Source: Deltaproteobacteria bacterium (GTDB lineage: Bacteria; Desulfobacterota; DSM-4660; Desulfatiglandales; Desulfatiglandaceae). From it: 16,956 nucleotides of DNA. The stretch spans positions 1 to 16,956 of the forward strand of contig DUZB01000034.1 in assembly GCA_013349725.1 (NCBI GenBank), written 5' to 3'. Both the position numbers and the translations under genes were made by a program. The notes under the pieces were generated by a model. The model saw only the letters and a list, made by a program, of their open reading frames with translations. It had not been told where the DNA came from and ran no database searches. This document shows positions 1-7,678 of the stretch, one piece after another. Every line of letters begins with the position of its first letter. Positions within the stretch are counted from its first letter, which is position 1.

Positions 1-103
1 GGTCTTCAACGTAGCTCGACTACGCTTTCAGTCCCATTTTTGTCGCTTCCTTGCCCTCGAAAGCCTCGCTCAACCTCGCAACGGGATAATTTTCAAACAG
101 GCT
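1..103. repeat. Possible dispersed intergenic repeat, edge of window
   Basis: No convincing reading frame is seen here. The stretch contains a short imperfect hairpin (CGTAG at 10-14 pairing with CTACG at 20-24) and ends in TTTTCAAACAGGCTCTAAG, which touches the stop codon of the PIN-like remnant. Its style (short hairpin, sharp border with a gene remnant) suggests a dispersed intergenic repeat, but only one copy lies in this window, so this is an inference. It is cut by the window edge. Confidence 0.3.
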
Positions 104-223
104 CTAAGAAAAACTGTAGAGCTTTAGTCCCTTCACGTGTTCAAAATGGGAATCAACTGTAAAGACTTCGCAGCCTTCGGAAAAATCCTTGATGAATTCG
201 TGAAAAGTCGCCAAGGCCGTCAC
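104..223 (-). pseudogene. C-terminal remnant of a PIN-domain (VapC-like) toxin
   Basis: Reading leftward on the minus strand, about 35 codons end at a TAG stop at 106-104. The last part reads SEGCEVFTVDSHFEHVKGLK followed by LYSFS. A hydrophobic strand, then T-x-D-x-H-F and a short G-L-K-L tail, resembles the C-terminal end of PIN-domain ribonucleases, where this Asp is one of the metal-binding acids. No start codon or N-terminal three quarters of the domain is present: upstream the frame runs straight into the GC-rich palindromic repeat. It is therefore a decayed toxin fragment at best, with no antitoxin visible. The assignment comes from a short motif and could be wrong; the alternative is non-coding DNA that happens to be open. 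Confidence 0.4.
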
Positions 224-315
224 CCCCGCGAAAGCGGGTGGCCATAAACACCTGATACCCCTGGATTCCCGCGTTCGCGGGAATGACGAAAACGGGTGAT
301 TTTCGACTTTTTACG
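199..315. repeat. MITE-like element: inverted pair of GC-rich palindromes with outer inverted repeats
   Basis: The outer arms CGTGAAAAGTCG (199-210) and CGACTTTTTACG (304-315) are inverted copies with one mismatch. Inside lie two GC-rich hairpins in opposite orientation: CCCGC-GAAA-GCGGG (225-238) and ATTCCCGCG-TT-CGCGGGAAT (265-284), the latter perfect with 9-bp arms. Each is flanked on its outer side by GTCA/TGACG. The pattern of ATTCCCGC hairpins ending in TGACG is familiar from dispersed palindromic repeats of many proteobacteria. No transposase is encoded, so any mobility would have been in trans. The left part overlaps the PIN-like remnant and probably truncated it. The hairpins lie just past the response-regulator stop codon and might shield or end its transcript, although no T-run follows. 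Confidence 0.65.
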
Positions 316-325
316 GGACCATCAA

Positions 326-691
326 TTATGAGCCTGCAAAGGCGGCATTGATTGCTTGGGCTACCTGTTCCTCTCCAAACGGTTTCCGGATAAGGTCGTA
401 GGGCGTCATCGTCTTTGCTCGATTTACCAACTCTTCCCTGGCATCTCCCATGAGGAAGAAAATGGGGATGTCCCGGGTCGATCTGATGGCTTCGGCGGCG
501 GCCACGCCGTTCATTATTCCGGGCATGTTGATTTCCATCAGGATCAGATCCGGCGCCAGGGTTTCGCCCATCTGTACGGCTTCCATCCCGGAAGCAGCCA
601 CCCCGACCACCTGGTGACCTTGGGCGGAAAGCAGTTCCTCCAAATCCATGGATGAAATGATATTGTCTTCTGCGATCATGATTTTGCACAT
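326..691 (-). CDS. Single-domain response regulator (receiver), atypical phosphoacceptor
   Basis: This 121-residue protein is one CheY-like receiver domain with no output domain. The fold signature is clear: acidic pair E8-D9, the APDLIL strand leading to INMPG (residues 54-58), and the conserved Lys in RKPF (K103). Two key residues are changed. The phosphoacceptor position is Glu (E53, codon GAA, in LMEINMPG) where the family has Asp, and the switch Thr/Ser position after FFL is Met (M81). It is therefore unlikely to be phosphorylated normally and may act as a fixed-state binding partner. The start at 691 is chosen over longer versions because GGAGG lies 10 nt upstream (+ strand 702-706) and the receiver fold begins at MCKIMIAEDN. 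No histidine kinase is adjacent. It is divergent from polA across a 164-bp spacer. Confidence 0.85.
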   Translation of the reverse strand: MCKIMIAEDNIISSMDLEELLSAQGHQVVGVAASGMEAVQMGETLAPDLILMEINMPGIMNGVAAAEAIRSTRDIPIFFLMGDAREELVNRAKTMTPYDLIRKPFGEEQVAQAINAAFAGS

Positions 692-778
692 TGTCAATAC
701 GCCTCCTTCAACGCAATGTTTTTTCCTGTTTCCCTTAAATCGAAGTTTTTGGGACAATGTTATGCGTGTTGACGACTT

Positions 779-800
779 GTTGACGGTCTGAACCGTCAAC
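779..800. promoter_or_regulatory. Perfect palindrome between divergent response regulator and polA
   Basis: GTTGACGGT, a 4-nt centre CTGA, and ACCGTCAAC form a perfect 9-bp inverted repeat in the AT-rich spacer between the two divergent genes. The left arm contains TTGACG, a -35-like hexamer, and a second GTTGACG lies 11 nt upstream (768-774). The symmetry and position suit an operator, but a matching -10 box is not clear in either direction. A terminator is unlikely because no T-run follows and neither gene ends here. Confidence 0.4.
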
Positions 801-855
801 ATTTCTTTATTAATTAGTTCTTTCGATTTTCGATTTATTAGAATATAGTGTTAAG

Positions 856-3537
856 ATGAGCGAAGATAAAAAAACAGTATATCTGCTGGACGGAAGTTCC
901 TATATTCACCGCGCCTACCACGCCATCAGGAACCTGACCAACTCCAAGGGGTTTCCTACGAACGCCATTTTAGGGGTGACCAAAATGGTCATGAAGCTCA
1001 TGGCCGACAGGAATCCCGAATATTTTGCCGTGGTTTTTGATTCCAAGGGGCCCACCTTCAGGCACAAAATCTATGAAGACTATAAGGCCAACCGGCCTCC
1101 CATGCCGGAGGAAATGGCCGTGCAGCTTCCCTTGATCAAGGAAATCCTGCAGAAGCTGGGAATCCGGATTATGGAGCTCAGTGGCTATGAGGCCGACGAT
1201 ATTATCGGGACCATGGCCAGGGTGAGCCAGGAGAACGGTTTTCAGGTGGTTATGGTGACGGGGGATAAGGATTTCAGGCAGTTGATTACCCCTGAGGCAA
1301 CCATGTGGGACACCATGAAAGACCGGGTGACCGATTACGAGGCCATCAAGGAAGAGTACGGTATCGAACCGGAGAAATTTCTGGATGTGATGGGGCTTAG
1401 CGGAGATACTTCGGACAATATACCGGGGGTCCGGGGAGTGGGGGAGAAAACCGCACTGGACCTGGTGAAACAGTTCGGCTCCATGGAGAACCTGTTTGAG
1501 CATCTGGACGAAATCACGAAAAAAAAGCTCCGGGAAAATCTGGAGGCGTGCCGCGAACAGGCGTTTCTCAGCAGGATTCTGGTAACCATCGATCAATTTG
1601 TCCCCGTTGAAGGGGATCTGGGTGCGCTTCGGTTGGGGGATCCTTCGGGGGATGAACTGGCGACCATATTCAGGGAGCTTGAGTTCCGGGGGCTGTGGGA
1701 TCAGTTTGCATCCAGAAAAGAGGTACACAGCGATTACCGGTTGATCCTTTCCATGGACGAGCTGAACGCCCTGTCTGACCGGATAAGGGAGGTGGGGTTC
1801 GTGTCCGTGGATACGGAGACTACCAGTACGGAGCCTATGCGGGCGGACCTGGTGGGGATTTCCTTTTGCTGCGAGAAAGGCAAGGCCTTTTATCTTCCCC
1901 TTACCCACCTTTATCTGGGCGTACCCGAACAGATTTCGCTCGAAGCCGCCCTGCCGGTCTTGAAAGGATTTCTCGAAGACGGGAATATTGTCAAAGTGGG
2001 GCAAAACATCAAATATGACGGGGAAGTGTTGAAACGCCACGGGGTAGAGTTAAAGGGGATCGGGTTCGATACCATGATCGCCTCCTACGTCATCAACCCC
2101 GGTCTTCGGCAACACAACCTGGATGCCCTTGCGCAACACTACCTGAATCACAAGATGATCAGCTATCATGCGGTAGTGGGAAAAGGAAAAGGGCAGCTCA
2201 ATTTCTCCCAGGTGGACCTGGATAAGGCATGCGAGTATTCCTGCGAGGATGCGGATATGGCCCTGCGTCTGAAGGGAATCCTTGAAAGTCGCTTGAAAGA
2301 GGAAAAAAACGAGGACCTTTTTCATCTCCTTGAAATGAAGCTTGTCCCGGTTCTCATGGAGATGGAAATGTCCGGCATCCGGATTGACGCGGTGCTTTTC
2401 CGGGAGATGTCGGGCCGGTTCGCGGAAGACATGAAGACCATTGAAGCGGATATCTTCGCCGAGGTCGGCATGGAATTCAACCTCAATTCCTCCCAGCAGT
2501 TGGGGTACGTGCTTTTTGAAAAACTGGGGCTTCCCGTACAGAAGAAGACGGCCAAGAGCGGCCGTTATTCCACGGATGTAAAAGTCCTTCAGAAGCTTTC
2601 CGCGTCCGCCTTTAAGATCCCCGAGCTGCTCCTCCGCTACAGGACCCTTTCCAAACTCAGATCCACCTATCTGGATGCCTTGGTGAAAATGGTGGATCCG
2701 GTCACCGGGCGGATTCACACCTCTTTCAACCAAACCGTTGCGGCTACAGGGCGACTCAGCAGCAGCAATCCGAATTTGCAGAATATTCCCATCCGGGGAG
2801 AGGAAGGAAGGGCCATTCGGAAAGGGTTTGTAGCCGATGAGGGAAATTTGCTGGTCGCGGCCGATTACAGCCAGGTGGAGCTGCGCGTATTCGCCCATTA
2901 TTCCGGGGATGAGGCATTCATTGAGGCCTTTCGGAAAGATCGGGACATCCATTCCCGCACGGCCTCGGAGATCGTGGCAGGAGATGGAGTGGAAGTGACC
3001 TCGCGGATGAGAAGCATTGCAAAGGCTATCAATTTCGGCATTATCTATGGCATGGGCGCGAAAAAACTCAGTGAAGAACTGGGGATTGATTTGAAGGTGG
3101 CCAAAGATTATATTGCGGCCTACTACGAGCGCTACCGGGGGGTTGCCAGGTATCGGGACGACATGATTGCCATGGCCAAGGAGAAAGGCTATGTGACGAC
3201 CTTGTTCAACCGAAGGCGGTATCTTCCCGATATCAACCACGCAAATAACCGGATTCGTTCCGAGGCGGAACGTATGGCCGTAAACACCCCCATCCAGGGA
3301 ACGGCGGCCGATTTGATCAAGCAGGCGATGATCAATATTCACGATCGGATGAAGAGGGAAAATTTTCGTTCGAGAATGCTCCTCCAGGTCCATGATGAAC
3401 TGGTCTTCGAGGTCCCGAAGGATGAACTGGAACGTTTGATTCCCATGGTCAAAAAAGAAATGGAAAGTGTGTACCCCCTGGATGTTCCCTTGAAGGTGGA
3501 TATCAATATGGGGAAGAATTGGGATGAGGCGCATTGA
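856..3537 (+). CDS. polA: DNA polymerase I (5'-3' exonuclease, 3'-5' exonuclease, polymerase)
   Basis: An 893-residue, full-length family A DNA polymerase that fills gaps and removes RNA primers during replication and repair. Three domains are visible. The N-terminal 5'-3' exonuclease (about 1-290) has LLDGSSYIHRAYHA, EADDIIG, TGDKDF and GLSGDTSDNIPGVRGVGEKT. The 3'-5' proofreading domain (about 310-500) keeps D319-T-E321, GQNIKYD and YSCEDAD, so proofreading should be active, unlike in Taq-type enzymes. The polymerase domain shows motif A (D670 in AADYSQVELR), motif B (R719 to G732, with K723 and FGIIYG) and motif C (H846-D847-E848). The ATG at 856 gives the expected N-terminus, but the upstream Shine-Dalgarno is weak (TTAAG). 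It is followed by a 98-bp spacer made almost wholly of heptad repeats, so it may be transcribed separately from the downstream operon. Confidence 0.98.
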   Translation: MSEDKKTVYLLDGSSYIHRAYHAIRNLTNSKGFPTNAILGVTKMVMKLMADRNPEYFAVVFDSKGPTFRHKIYEDYKANRPPMPEEMAVQLPLIKEILQKLGIRIMELSGYEADDIIGTMARVSQENGFQVVMVTGDKDFRQLITPEATMWDTMKDRVTDYEAIKEEYGIEPEKFLDVMGLSGDTSDNIPGVRGVGEKTALDLVKQFGSMENLFEHLDEITKKKLRENLEACREQAFLSRILVTIDQFVPVEGDLGALRLGDPSGDELATIFRELEFRGLWDQFASRKEVHSDYRLILSMDELNALSDRIREVGFVSVDTETTSTEPMRADLVGISFCCEKGKAFYLPLTHLYLGVPEQISLEAALPVLKGFLEDGNIVKVGQNIKYDGEVLKRHGVELKGIGFDTMIASYVINPGLRQHNLDALAQHYLNHKMISYHAVVGKGKGQLNFSQVDLDKACEYSCEDADMALRLKGILESRLKEEKNEDLFHLLEMKLVPVLMEMEMSGIRIDAVLFREMSGRFAEDMKTIEADIFAEVGMEFNLNSSQQLGYVLFEKLGLPVQKKTAKSGRYSTDVKVLQKLSASAFKIPELLLRYRTLSKLRSTYLDALVKMVDPVTGRIHTSFNQTVAATGRLSSSNPNLQNIPIRGEEGRAIRKGFVADEGNLLVAADYSQVELRVFAHYSGDEAFIEAFRKDRDIHSRTASEIVAGDGVEVTSRMRSIAKAINFGIIYGMGAKKLSEELGIDLKVAKDYIAAYYERYRGVARYRDDMIAMAKEKGYVTTLFNRRRYLPDINHANNRIRSEAERMAVNTPIQGTAADLIKQAMINIHDRMKRENFRSRMLLQVHDELVFEVPKDELERLIPMVKKEMESVYPLDVPLKVDINMGKNWDEAH

Positions 3538-3543
3538 AGGACA

Positions 3544-3635
3544 GAGGTCGGAAGTCAGAAGTCCGGTAACCAATGACCAATAATCAGTGGGCGGTGGGCA
3601 GTAAACCAATAACCAATGACCAATAACCAATGACC
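3544..3635. repeat. Degenerate period-7 tandem array ending at a start codon
   Basis: Thirteen units in one register fill the polA to radical SAM spacer: GAGGTCG, GAAGTCA, GAAGTCC, GGTAACC, AATGACC, AATAATC, AGTGGGC, GGTGGGC, AGTAAACC (8 nt), then AATAACC, AATGACC, AATAACC, AATGACC. The unit changes along the array but the period stays 7, apart from one single-base insertion. The last unit ends at 3635 and the ATG of the radical SAM gene starts at 3636. There are no unique spacers between units, so it is not a CRISPR array. Arrays of this kind recall the heptanucleotide short tandem repeats (STRRs) described in cyanobacteria. Confidence 0.8.
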
Positions 3636-4568
3636 ATGAAATATGTATTCGGGCCGGTCCCTTCCCGGCGGTTGGGGCTGTCCCTCGGGGTGGATCTTAT
3701 TCCGTCCAAGACGTGTAGCTTTGATTGCCTTTACTGCGAGGTGGGAAGGACAACGGAACTGACTCTGACTCCCTTGAACTATGCCCCCTATGCGGAAGTT
3801 GTCAGGGAAGTAAAAGAGAGGCTCCAGACCTGCAGGCCGGATGTGATTACCATTGCCGGATCGGGTGAGCCTACGCTGTATGCCGATCTGGAAAAAGTGA
3901 TAGACGGCATCGAGGAGATCACCGAAATTGACGTGGCGCTTCTCACGAACGGGTCGCTTTTCTGGCGGGAGGAAATTGTCCGGCGCGTTTTGCATGCCGA
4001 TATTATCTTGCCTACCCTTTCGAGCGCCTTCGAGGATACTTACCGGAAGATCCACAGGCCTCCGGCGGAGCTGCATTTGGAAAAAGTGATTGACGGGCTC
4101 AAGAAACTCCGGGCCATGTACCATGGCCGAATTTATCTGGAGACCATTTTTCTTGCCGGCATGAATGATACGGACGAAGAGATTGCCGCGCTGAAATCGG
4201 TCATTGATGCCATCAATCCGGATAAAATTCAGCTTAATACAGTCGTTCGCCCCCCGGCGGATATTCGCGCTAAATGTCTTGACATGAAAAGGCTGAAAGA
4301 GATAAAGAGTTTTTTTGGCCCGAAAGCGGAAATTGTTGCGGGAGCGCCCGTCGGGAGAGAAAAGAAGGGATGGGAGTCGGCCGCGGAAGATTTTCTGGAG
4401 ATGGTCAGGAGACGTCCCCTTACGGCGGCGGATATGGCCCGCCTTTCGAACATGGGCCTGCAGGATGCCCAGTCCGTCATCAAGGGGCTCCTCATGAAGG
4501 GAATGATTAAAAAACGGGAACATTCGGGGGACATATTCTACGTGGTCGGTGAGGAAAATGTTCAGTAA
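3636..4568 (+). CDS. Radical SAM protein (COG0731-like Fe-S oxidoreductase)
   Basis: A 310-residue radical SAM enzyme. The N-terminal FGPVPSRRLGLSLGVDLIP is typical of the COG0731/wyosine-related radical SAM group. The [4Fe-4S] ligands are C27, C31 and C34 in TCSFDCLYC, and the SAM-binding GSGEP follows at 75-79. The C-terminal 60 residues (PLTAADMARL...VIKGLLMKGMIKKRE) look like a small winged-helix domain. Its substrate is unknown; tRNA wyosine synthesis is not implied in bacteria. The ATG at 3636 is preferred because homologues begin near MKYVFGPVPSRR; an in-frame ATG at 3630 lies inside the last repeat unit. No Shine-Dalgarno is present upstream, since the leader is the heptad array. The 3' end overlaps the next gene by 11 nt, so translation is probably coupled. 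Confidence 0.9.
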   Translation: MKYVFGPVPSRRLGLSLGVDLIPSKTCSFDCLYCEVGRTTELTLTPLNYAPYAEVVREVKERLQTCRPDVITIAGSGEPTLYADLEKVIDGIEEITEIDVALLTNGSLFWREEIVRRVLHADIILPTLSSAFEDTYRKIHRPPAELHLEKVIDGLKKLRAMYHGRIYLETIFLAGMNDTDEEIAALKSVIDAINPDKIQLNTVVRPPADIRAKCLDMKRLKEIKSFFGPKAEIVAGAPVGREKKGWESAAEDFLEMVRRRPLTAADMARLSNMGLQDAQSVIKGLLMKGMIKKREHSGDIFYVVGEENVQ

Positions 4569-7500
4569 AGAAAAGGACCGAACCGCGGGGTCCGGCAGGT
4601 TTCATGTGGGCATTGATGCCGGGTCCGTCAGTGTGAACTGCATTGTGATCAATGAAGGGAAAGAGATTGTCTATGAGGCGCCCTATCAGAGACATTTCGG
4701 CAGGGTGGATGAGCAGGTGCCGGCCCTTATGGAGGATCTTTACCAACGGTTCGGGGAAGAAAATATTATCACCCTTTCGTTTACGGGGAATCATGGCAAA
4801 AGTCTGAGTGAACGGCTTCATGCCTTTTATGAGTTCGATACGATCAGTCAGGTCTTAGGGGCAACCTTTGTAACGCCGGGAGTCCGGACCATCATCAGTA
4901 TGGGAGGACAGGACACCGCGCTCTTCCAGATCGGGTATGATTCGAACGGTGGAAATTCCGGGCAGAATGCCTGGACCCTTGAATATTTCAACACGAATGG
5001 TCCGTGTGCCTCGGGGACAGGATCTTTTATCGATCAGCAGGCGGAGAGACTGGCTACCTCCATCTACGGGGAAAAGACCGATGTTTCCCAGGACAGAATT
5101 GACAGCATTCTTTCCGATTTTATCCGCCTTGGAACCGAAAGTCAAAAACCGGCCAACGTGGCATGCAGGTGTACGGTATTTACCAAATCAGACATGATCC
5201 ACCTGCAGAACCGGGGGGAAAAACTGGAGGATATCATTTACGGGCTGCACGTGGGAAATGCCCGGAACTACATGAGTACCATCGTCTCGAACCGGGGAAT
5301 CGAACTGCCTATTGTGTTTGTGGGGGGGCTCTCCCTCAACAAATTGCAGGTCAAGGCCTTCAGGGAATATTTCCCGGAGATGATCATCCCTGCCCATAAC
5401 TGCTCTACGGGCGCTCTTGGCGTGGCCCTGGAAGCCCTTGAGAAGTTCGTTGTCGAGGGGAGGGATAGAGCAAAAGGACAGAACGTCGATCTGGAGGCGC
5501 TCAGGAGAGCCGGATCGGGGGGGGGCGGAAACGTGCCCAAAGGGGAAAAGCTGGTTCTCAGGGAAACGGCCTTTCCCTCCACAAACAAGATAAAAACCGA
5601 CTTTCCCCGGGAAAAAACGGGGGTCTATTTCGGGATAGATATCGGGTCAACCACCACGAAATACGCGATTATCAATGAAAATCGGGAAATCATTCACAAA
5701 AATTATGTGCCGACCATGGGCAAACCGATCGAAGTGGTGCAGGATCTATTGCGTTCGCTGCAGGAGCAGATCGGGGAAAAGATCGAAATTCTGGGGGCTG
5801 CGGCCACCGGTTCCGGCAGAAATGTGGTGGGGGATTTCCTGAATGTGGATCTGATCATTGATGAAATTACCGCTCACGCAAGGGGAGCGGTAGAGATAGA
5901 TCCGCATGTGGATACGATCTTTGAGATAGGCGGCCAGGATTCAAAATATATCTCCATTGCCAATACATACCCACTCGATTTTGATATGAACAAGGTGTGC
6001 GCCGCCGGTACCGGGAGTTTTCTCCATGAACTGGCCAACAAATACGGCATTAATATCGTGGAGGAATTCCAGGAGATAGCCCTTTCGTCGGAGGCTCCCG
6101 TCAAACTGGCCGAACGGTGCACCGTGTTCATGGAATCCGATATGGTGTCGTACCACCAGAAGGGGGTGGACAGAAACGATCTTATCGCAGGCCTCTGTTA
6201 TGCCATCGTTTTCAATTATCTCAACCGTGTGGTGGGAAAGCGGAAGATAGGACGCAGAGTCATGTTTTTAGGGGGCCCTTCCTTGAACAAGGGTGTGGTG
6301 GCTGCCTTTGAAAATGTGCTGGGCAGGGGACTTTCGGTCCCAAAGAACCGGGAAGTGTTGGGGGCGTATGGCGCGGCCATAAGTGTTCAGGAGAAAATGG
6401 GGCTCGAAAAAAAGGAATGCAGCACATTTCGGGGGTTCAAGAGCGCCGTAAACGACCGGATGGAATTTTCAGAAAAGACATGCCGTGCGGATCGCAATTG
6501 CCATAATCAGTGCAAACTGAAGATTTACGATTTTGATGGCCGCCGAAGCGTCTGGGGCGGGGAGTGCGGCCGATATGAGCTGATCAGGGGCAAGGGAGGG
6601 AAAATAGAGGATCTTTTTGCCTTTCGGAATGCAGTATGGCAGAAACATATGGCCGGGGTTTACGAAGAACTTCGTGAAGGGCCGATGCTGAAGGTGGATA
6701 ACAGGCCGACCGTGGGAATGCAGCGGGCCCTTTACGGGATTCAGACGAGCGTGCTGTGGGCCCACTTTTTTGACAGGCTCGGATACAGGCTCGTCCTCAC
6801 CCCTGCGACGAATGCCCATATATCCGGGCTTGGCATCGAAACCATGACATCGGAAACGTGTTATCCAGTCAAGGTTTCCCATGGCCATGTTGCCGAACTC
6901 GCCCGGAAAACGGCCCATCTTTTTATCCCCACCATAATCACCATGAAAACCCCCCAGCCCGAGGAGAAGGGCTTTTTATGCCCCCTGGTGCAGAGTAACT
7001 CCTATATGGTCAGGATGGCCGTTGATCTCGATGGCGTCTCCCTCCTGAATCCGGTTATTCACCTTAAATATGATCCGGACTCCCTTGCCCTTGAGATCTC
7101 GGATCAGATGGAGGGCAGGCTGGGTGTCGGCAAAGCCGCCATCCGAAAGGCCCTTGAATATGCCCTTGAAAGGCAGGAGCAGTTTGAGGGGGAGCTTCTG
7201 CGGAAAGGAAGAGAGATTCTTGAAAACCACAATCCCCGTGATCCGCTGGTGATCGTCACGGGAAGGCCTTACAACCTTTATGACGAGCGATTGAACCTGC
7301 GGCTGGGACAGAACCTGACCAAGATCGGAGTGTCGGCCCTTCCCATGGATTTTGTGGACCTGAGCCCGGTGGATTTGTCTGATTTCCCCTCCATGTACTG
7401 GGGGCTTGGCGCACAGATTCTGAGAACCGCAAAATTCATTTCGGAACGACCATGGTTTTTCGGGCTGCACCTGACCAATTTCGGGTGTGGCGCCGACTCT

Positions 7501-7677
7501 TTTCTTGAACATTTTTACCGCCACATCATGGGAGAAAAACCCTATCTCATCCTGGAACTGGATGAGCACAGCGCTGTGGCCGGCGCCATGACCCGGCTGG
7601 AGGCCTACAAGAATGTGATCGAGAACAGCCTTCGAAAATCTGCCGATGGGCCTTATTCCGAGGCAATGGGGTATTGA
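4558..7677 (+). CDS. Fused acyl-CoA dehydratase activase: two BadF/HgdC-type ATPase domains plus DUF2229-like domain
   Basis: A 1039-residue protein of the 2-hydroxyglutaryl-CoA dehydratase activator superfamily. Two ASKHA ATPase domains stand in tandem: residues about 15-310 (VGIDAGS with D20, CASGTGSF with C150, CRCTVF with C203/C205) and about 357-625 (FGIDIGS with D361, CAAGTGSF with C481, RCTVF with C521). In HgdC the two equivalent cysteines of each monomer hold one [4Fe-4S] cluster at the dimer interface; both domains here keep the pair. A four-Cys segment follows (C642-x5-C648-x3-C652-x17-C670). The C-terminal part (about 690-1039, with TCYPVKVSHGH) is DUF2229/dehydratase-like. It probably couples ATP hydrolysis to low-potential electron transfer onto the partner encoded next; the substrate is unknown. 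The ATG at 4558 has GAGG 3 nt upstream; a GTG at 4549 is an alternative start. Confidence 0.9.
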   Translation: MFSKEKDRTAGSGRFHVGIDAGSVSVNCIVINEGKEIVYEAPYQRHFGRVDEQVPALMEDLYQRFGEENIITLSFTGNHGKSLSERLHAFYEFDTISQVLGATFVTPGVRTIISMGGQDTALFQIGYDSNGGNSGQNAWTLEYFNTNGPCASGTGSFIDQQAERLATSIYGEKTDVSQDRIDSILSDFIRLGTESQKPANVACRCTVFTKSDMIHLQNRGEKLEDIIYGLHVGNARNYMSTIVSNRGIELPIVFVGGLSLNKLQVKAFREYFPEMIIPAHNCSTGALGVALEALEKFVVEGRDRAKGQNVDLEALRRAGSGGGGNVPKGEKLVLRETAFPSTNKIKTDFPREKTGVYFGIDIGSTTTKYAIINENREIIHKNYVPTMGKPIEVVQDLLRSLQEQIGEKIEILGAAATGSGRNVVGDFLNVDLIIDEITAHARGAVEIDPHVDTIFEIGGQDSKYISIANTYPLDFDMNKVCAAGTGSFLHELANKYGINIVEEFQEIALSSEAPVKLAERCTVFMESDMVSYHQKGVDRNDLIAGLCYAIVFNYLNRVVGKRKIGRRVMFLGGPSLNKGVVAAFENVLGRGLSVPKNREVLGAYGAAISVQEKMGLEKKECSTFRGFKSAVNDRMEFSEKTCRADRNCHNQCKLKIYDFDGRRSVWGGECGRYELIRGKGGKIEDLFAFRNAVWQKHMAGVYEELREGPMLKVDNRPTVGMQRALYGIQTSVLWAHFFDRLGYRLVLTPATNAHISGLGIETMTSETCYPVKVSHGHVAELARKTAHLFIPTIITMKTPQPEEKGFLCPLVQSNSYMVRMAVDLDGVSLLNPVIHLKYDPDSLALEISDQMEGRLGVGKAAIRKALEYALERQEQFEGELLRKGREILENHNPRDPLVIVTGRPYNLYDERLNLRLGQNLTKIGVSALPMDFVDLSPVDLSDFPSMYWGLGAQILRTAKFISERPWFFGLHLTNFGCGADSFLEHFYRHIMGEKPYLILELDEHSAVAGAMTRLEAYKNVIENSLRKSADGPYSEAMGY

Positions 7678-7678
7678 G

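Noticed and set aside
153..689. Minus-strand open frame of 178 codons overlapping the response regulator
   Set aside because: It is a shifted reading of the receiver gene and the GC-rich palindromes. The receiver frame has clear family motifs and a good ribosome binding site.
779..800. Rho-independent terminator
   Set aside because: It lies between two divergent starts, with no gene ending into it and no T-run after either arm.
2050..3630. Long minus-strand open frame of 526 codons antisense to polA
   Set aside because: polA is unambiguous on the plus strand. The antisense protein has no domain features, and its first residues are translated heptad repeats (GHWLLV-type), a known source of false genes.
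3544..3635. CRISPR array
   Set aside because: Units are 7 bp, contiguous and degenerate, with no unique spacers and no cas genes.
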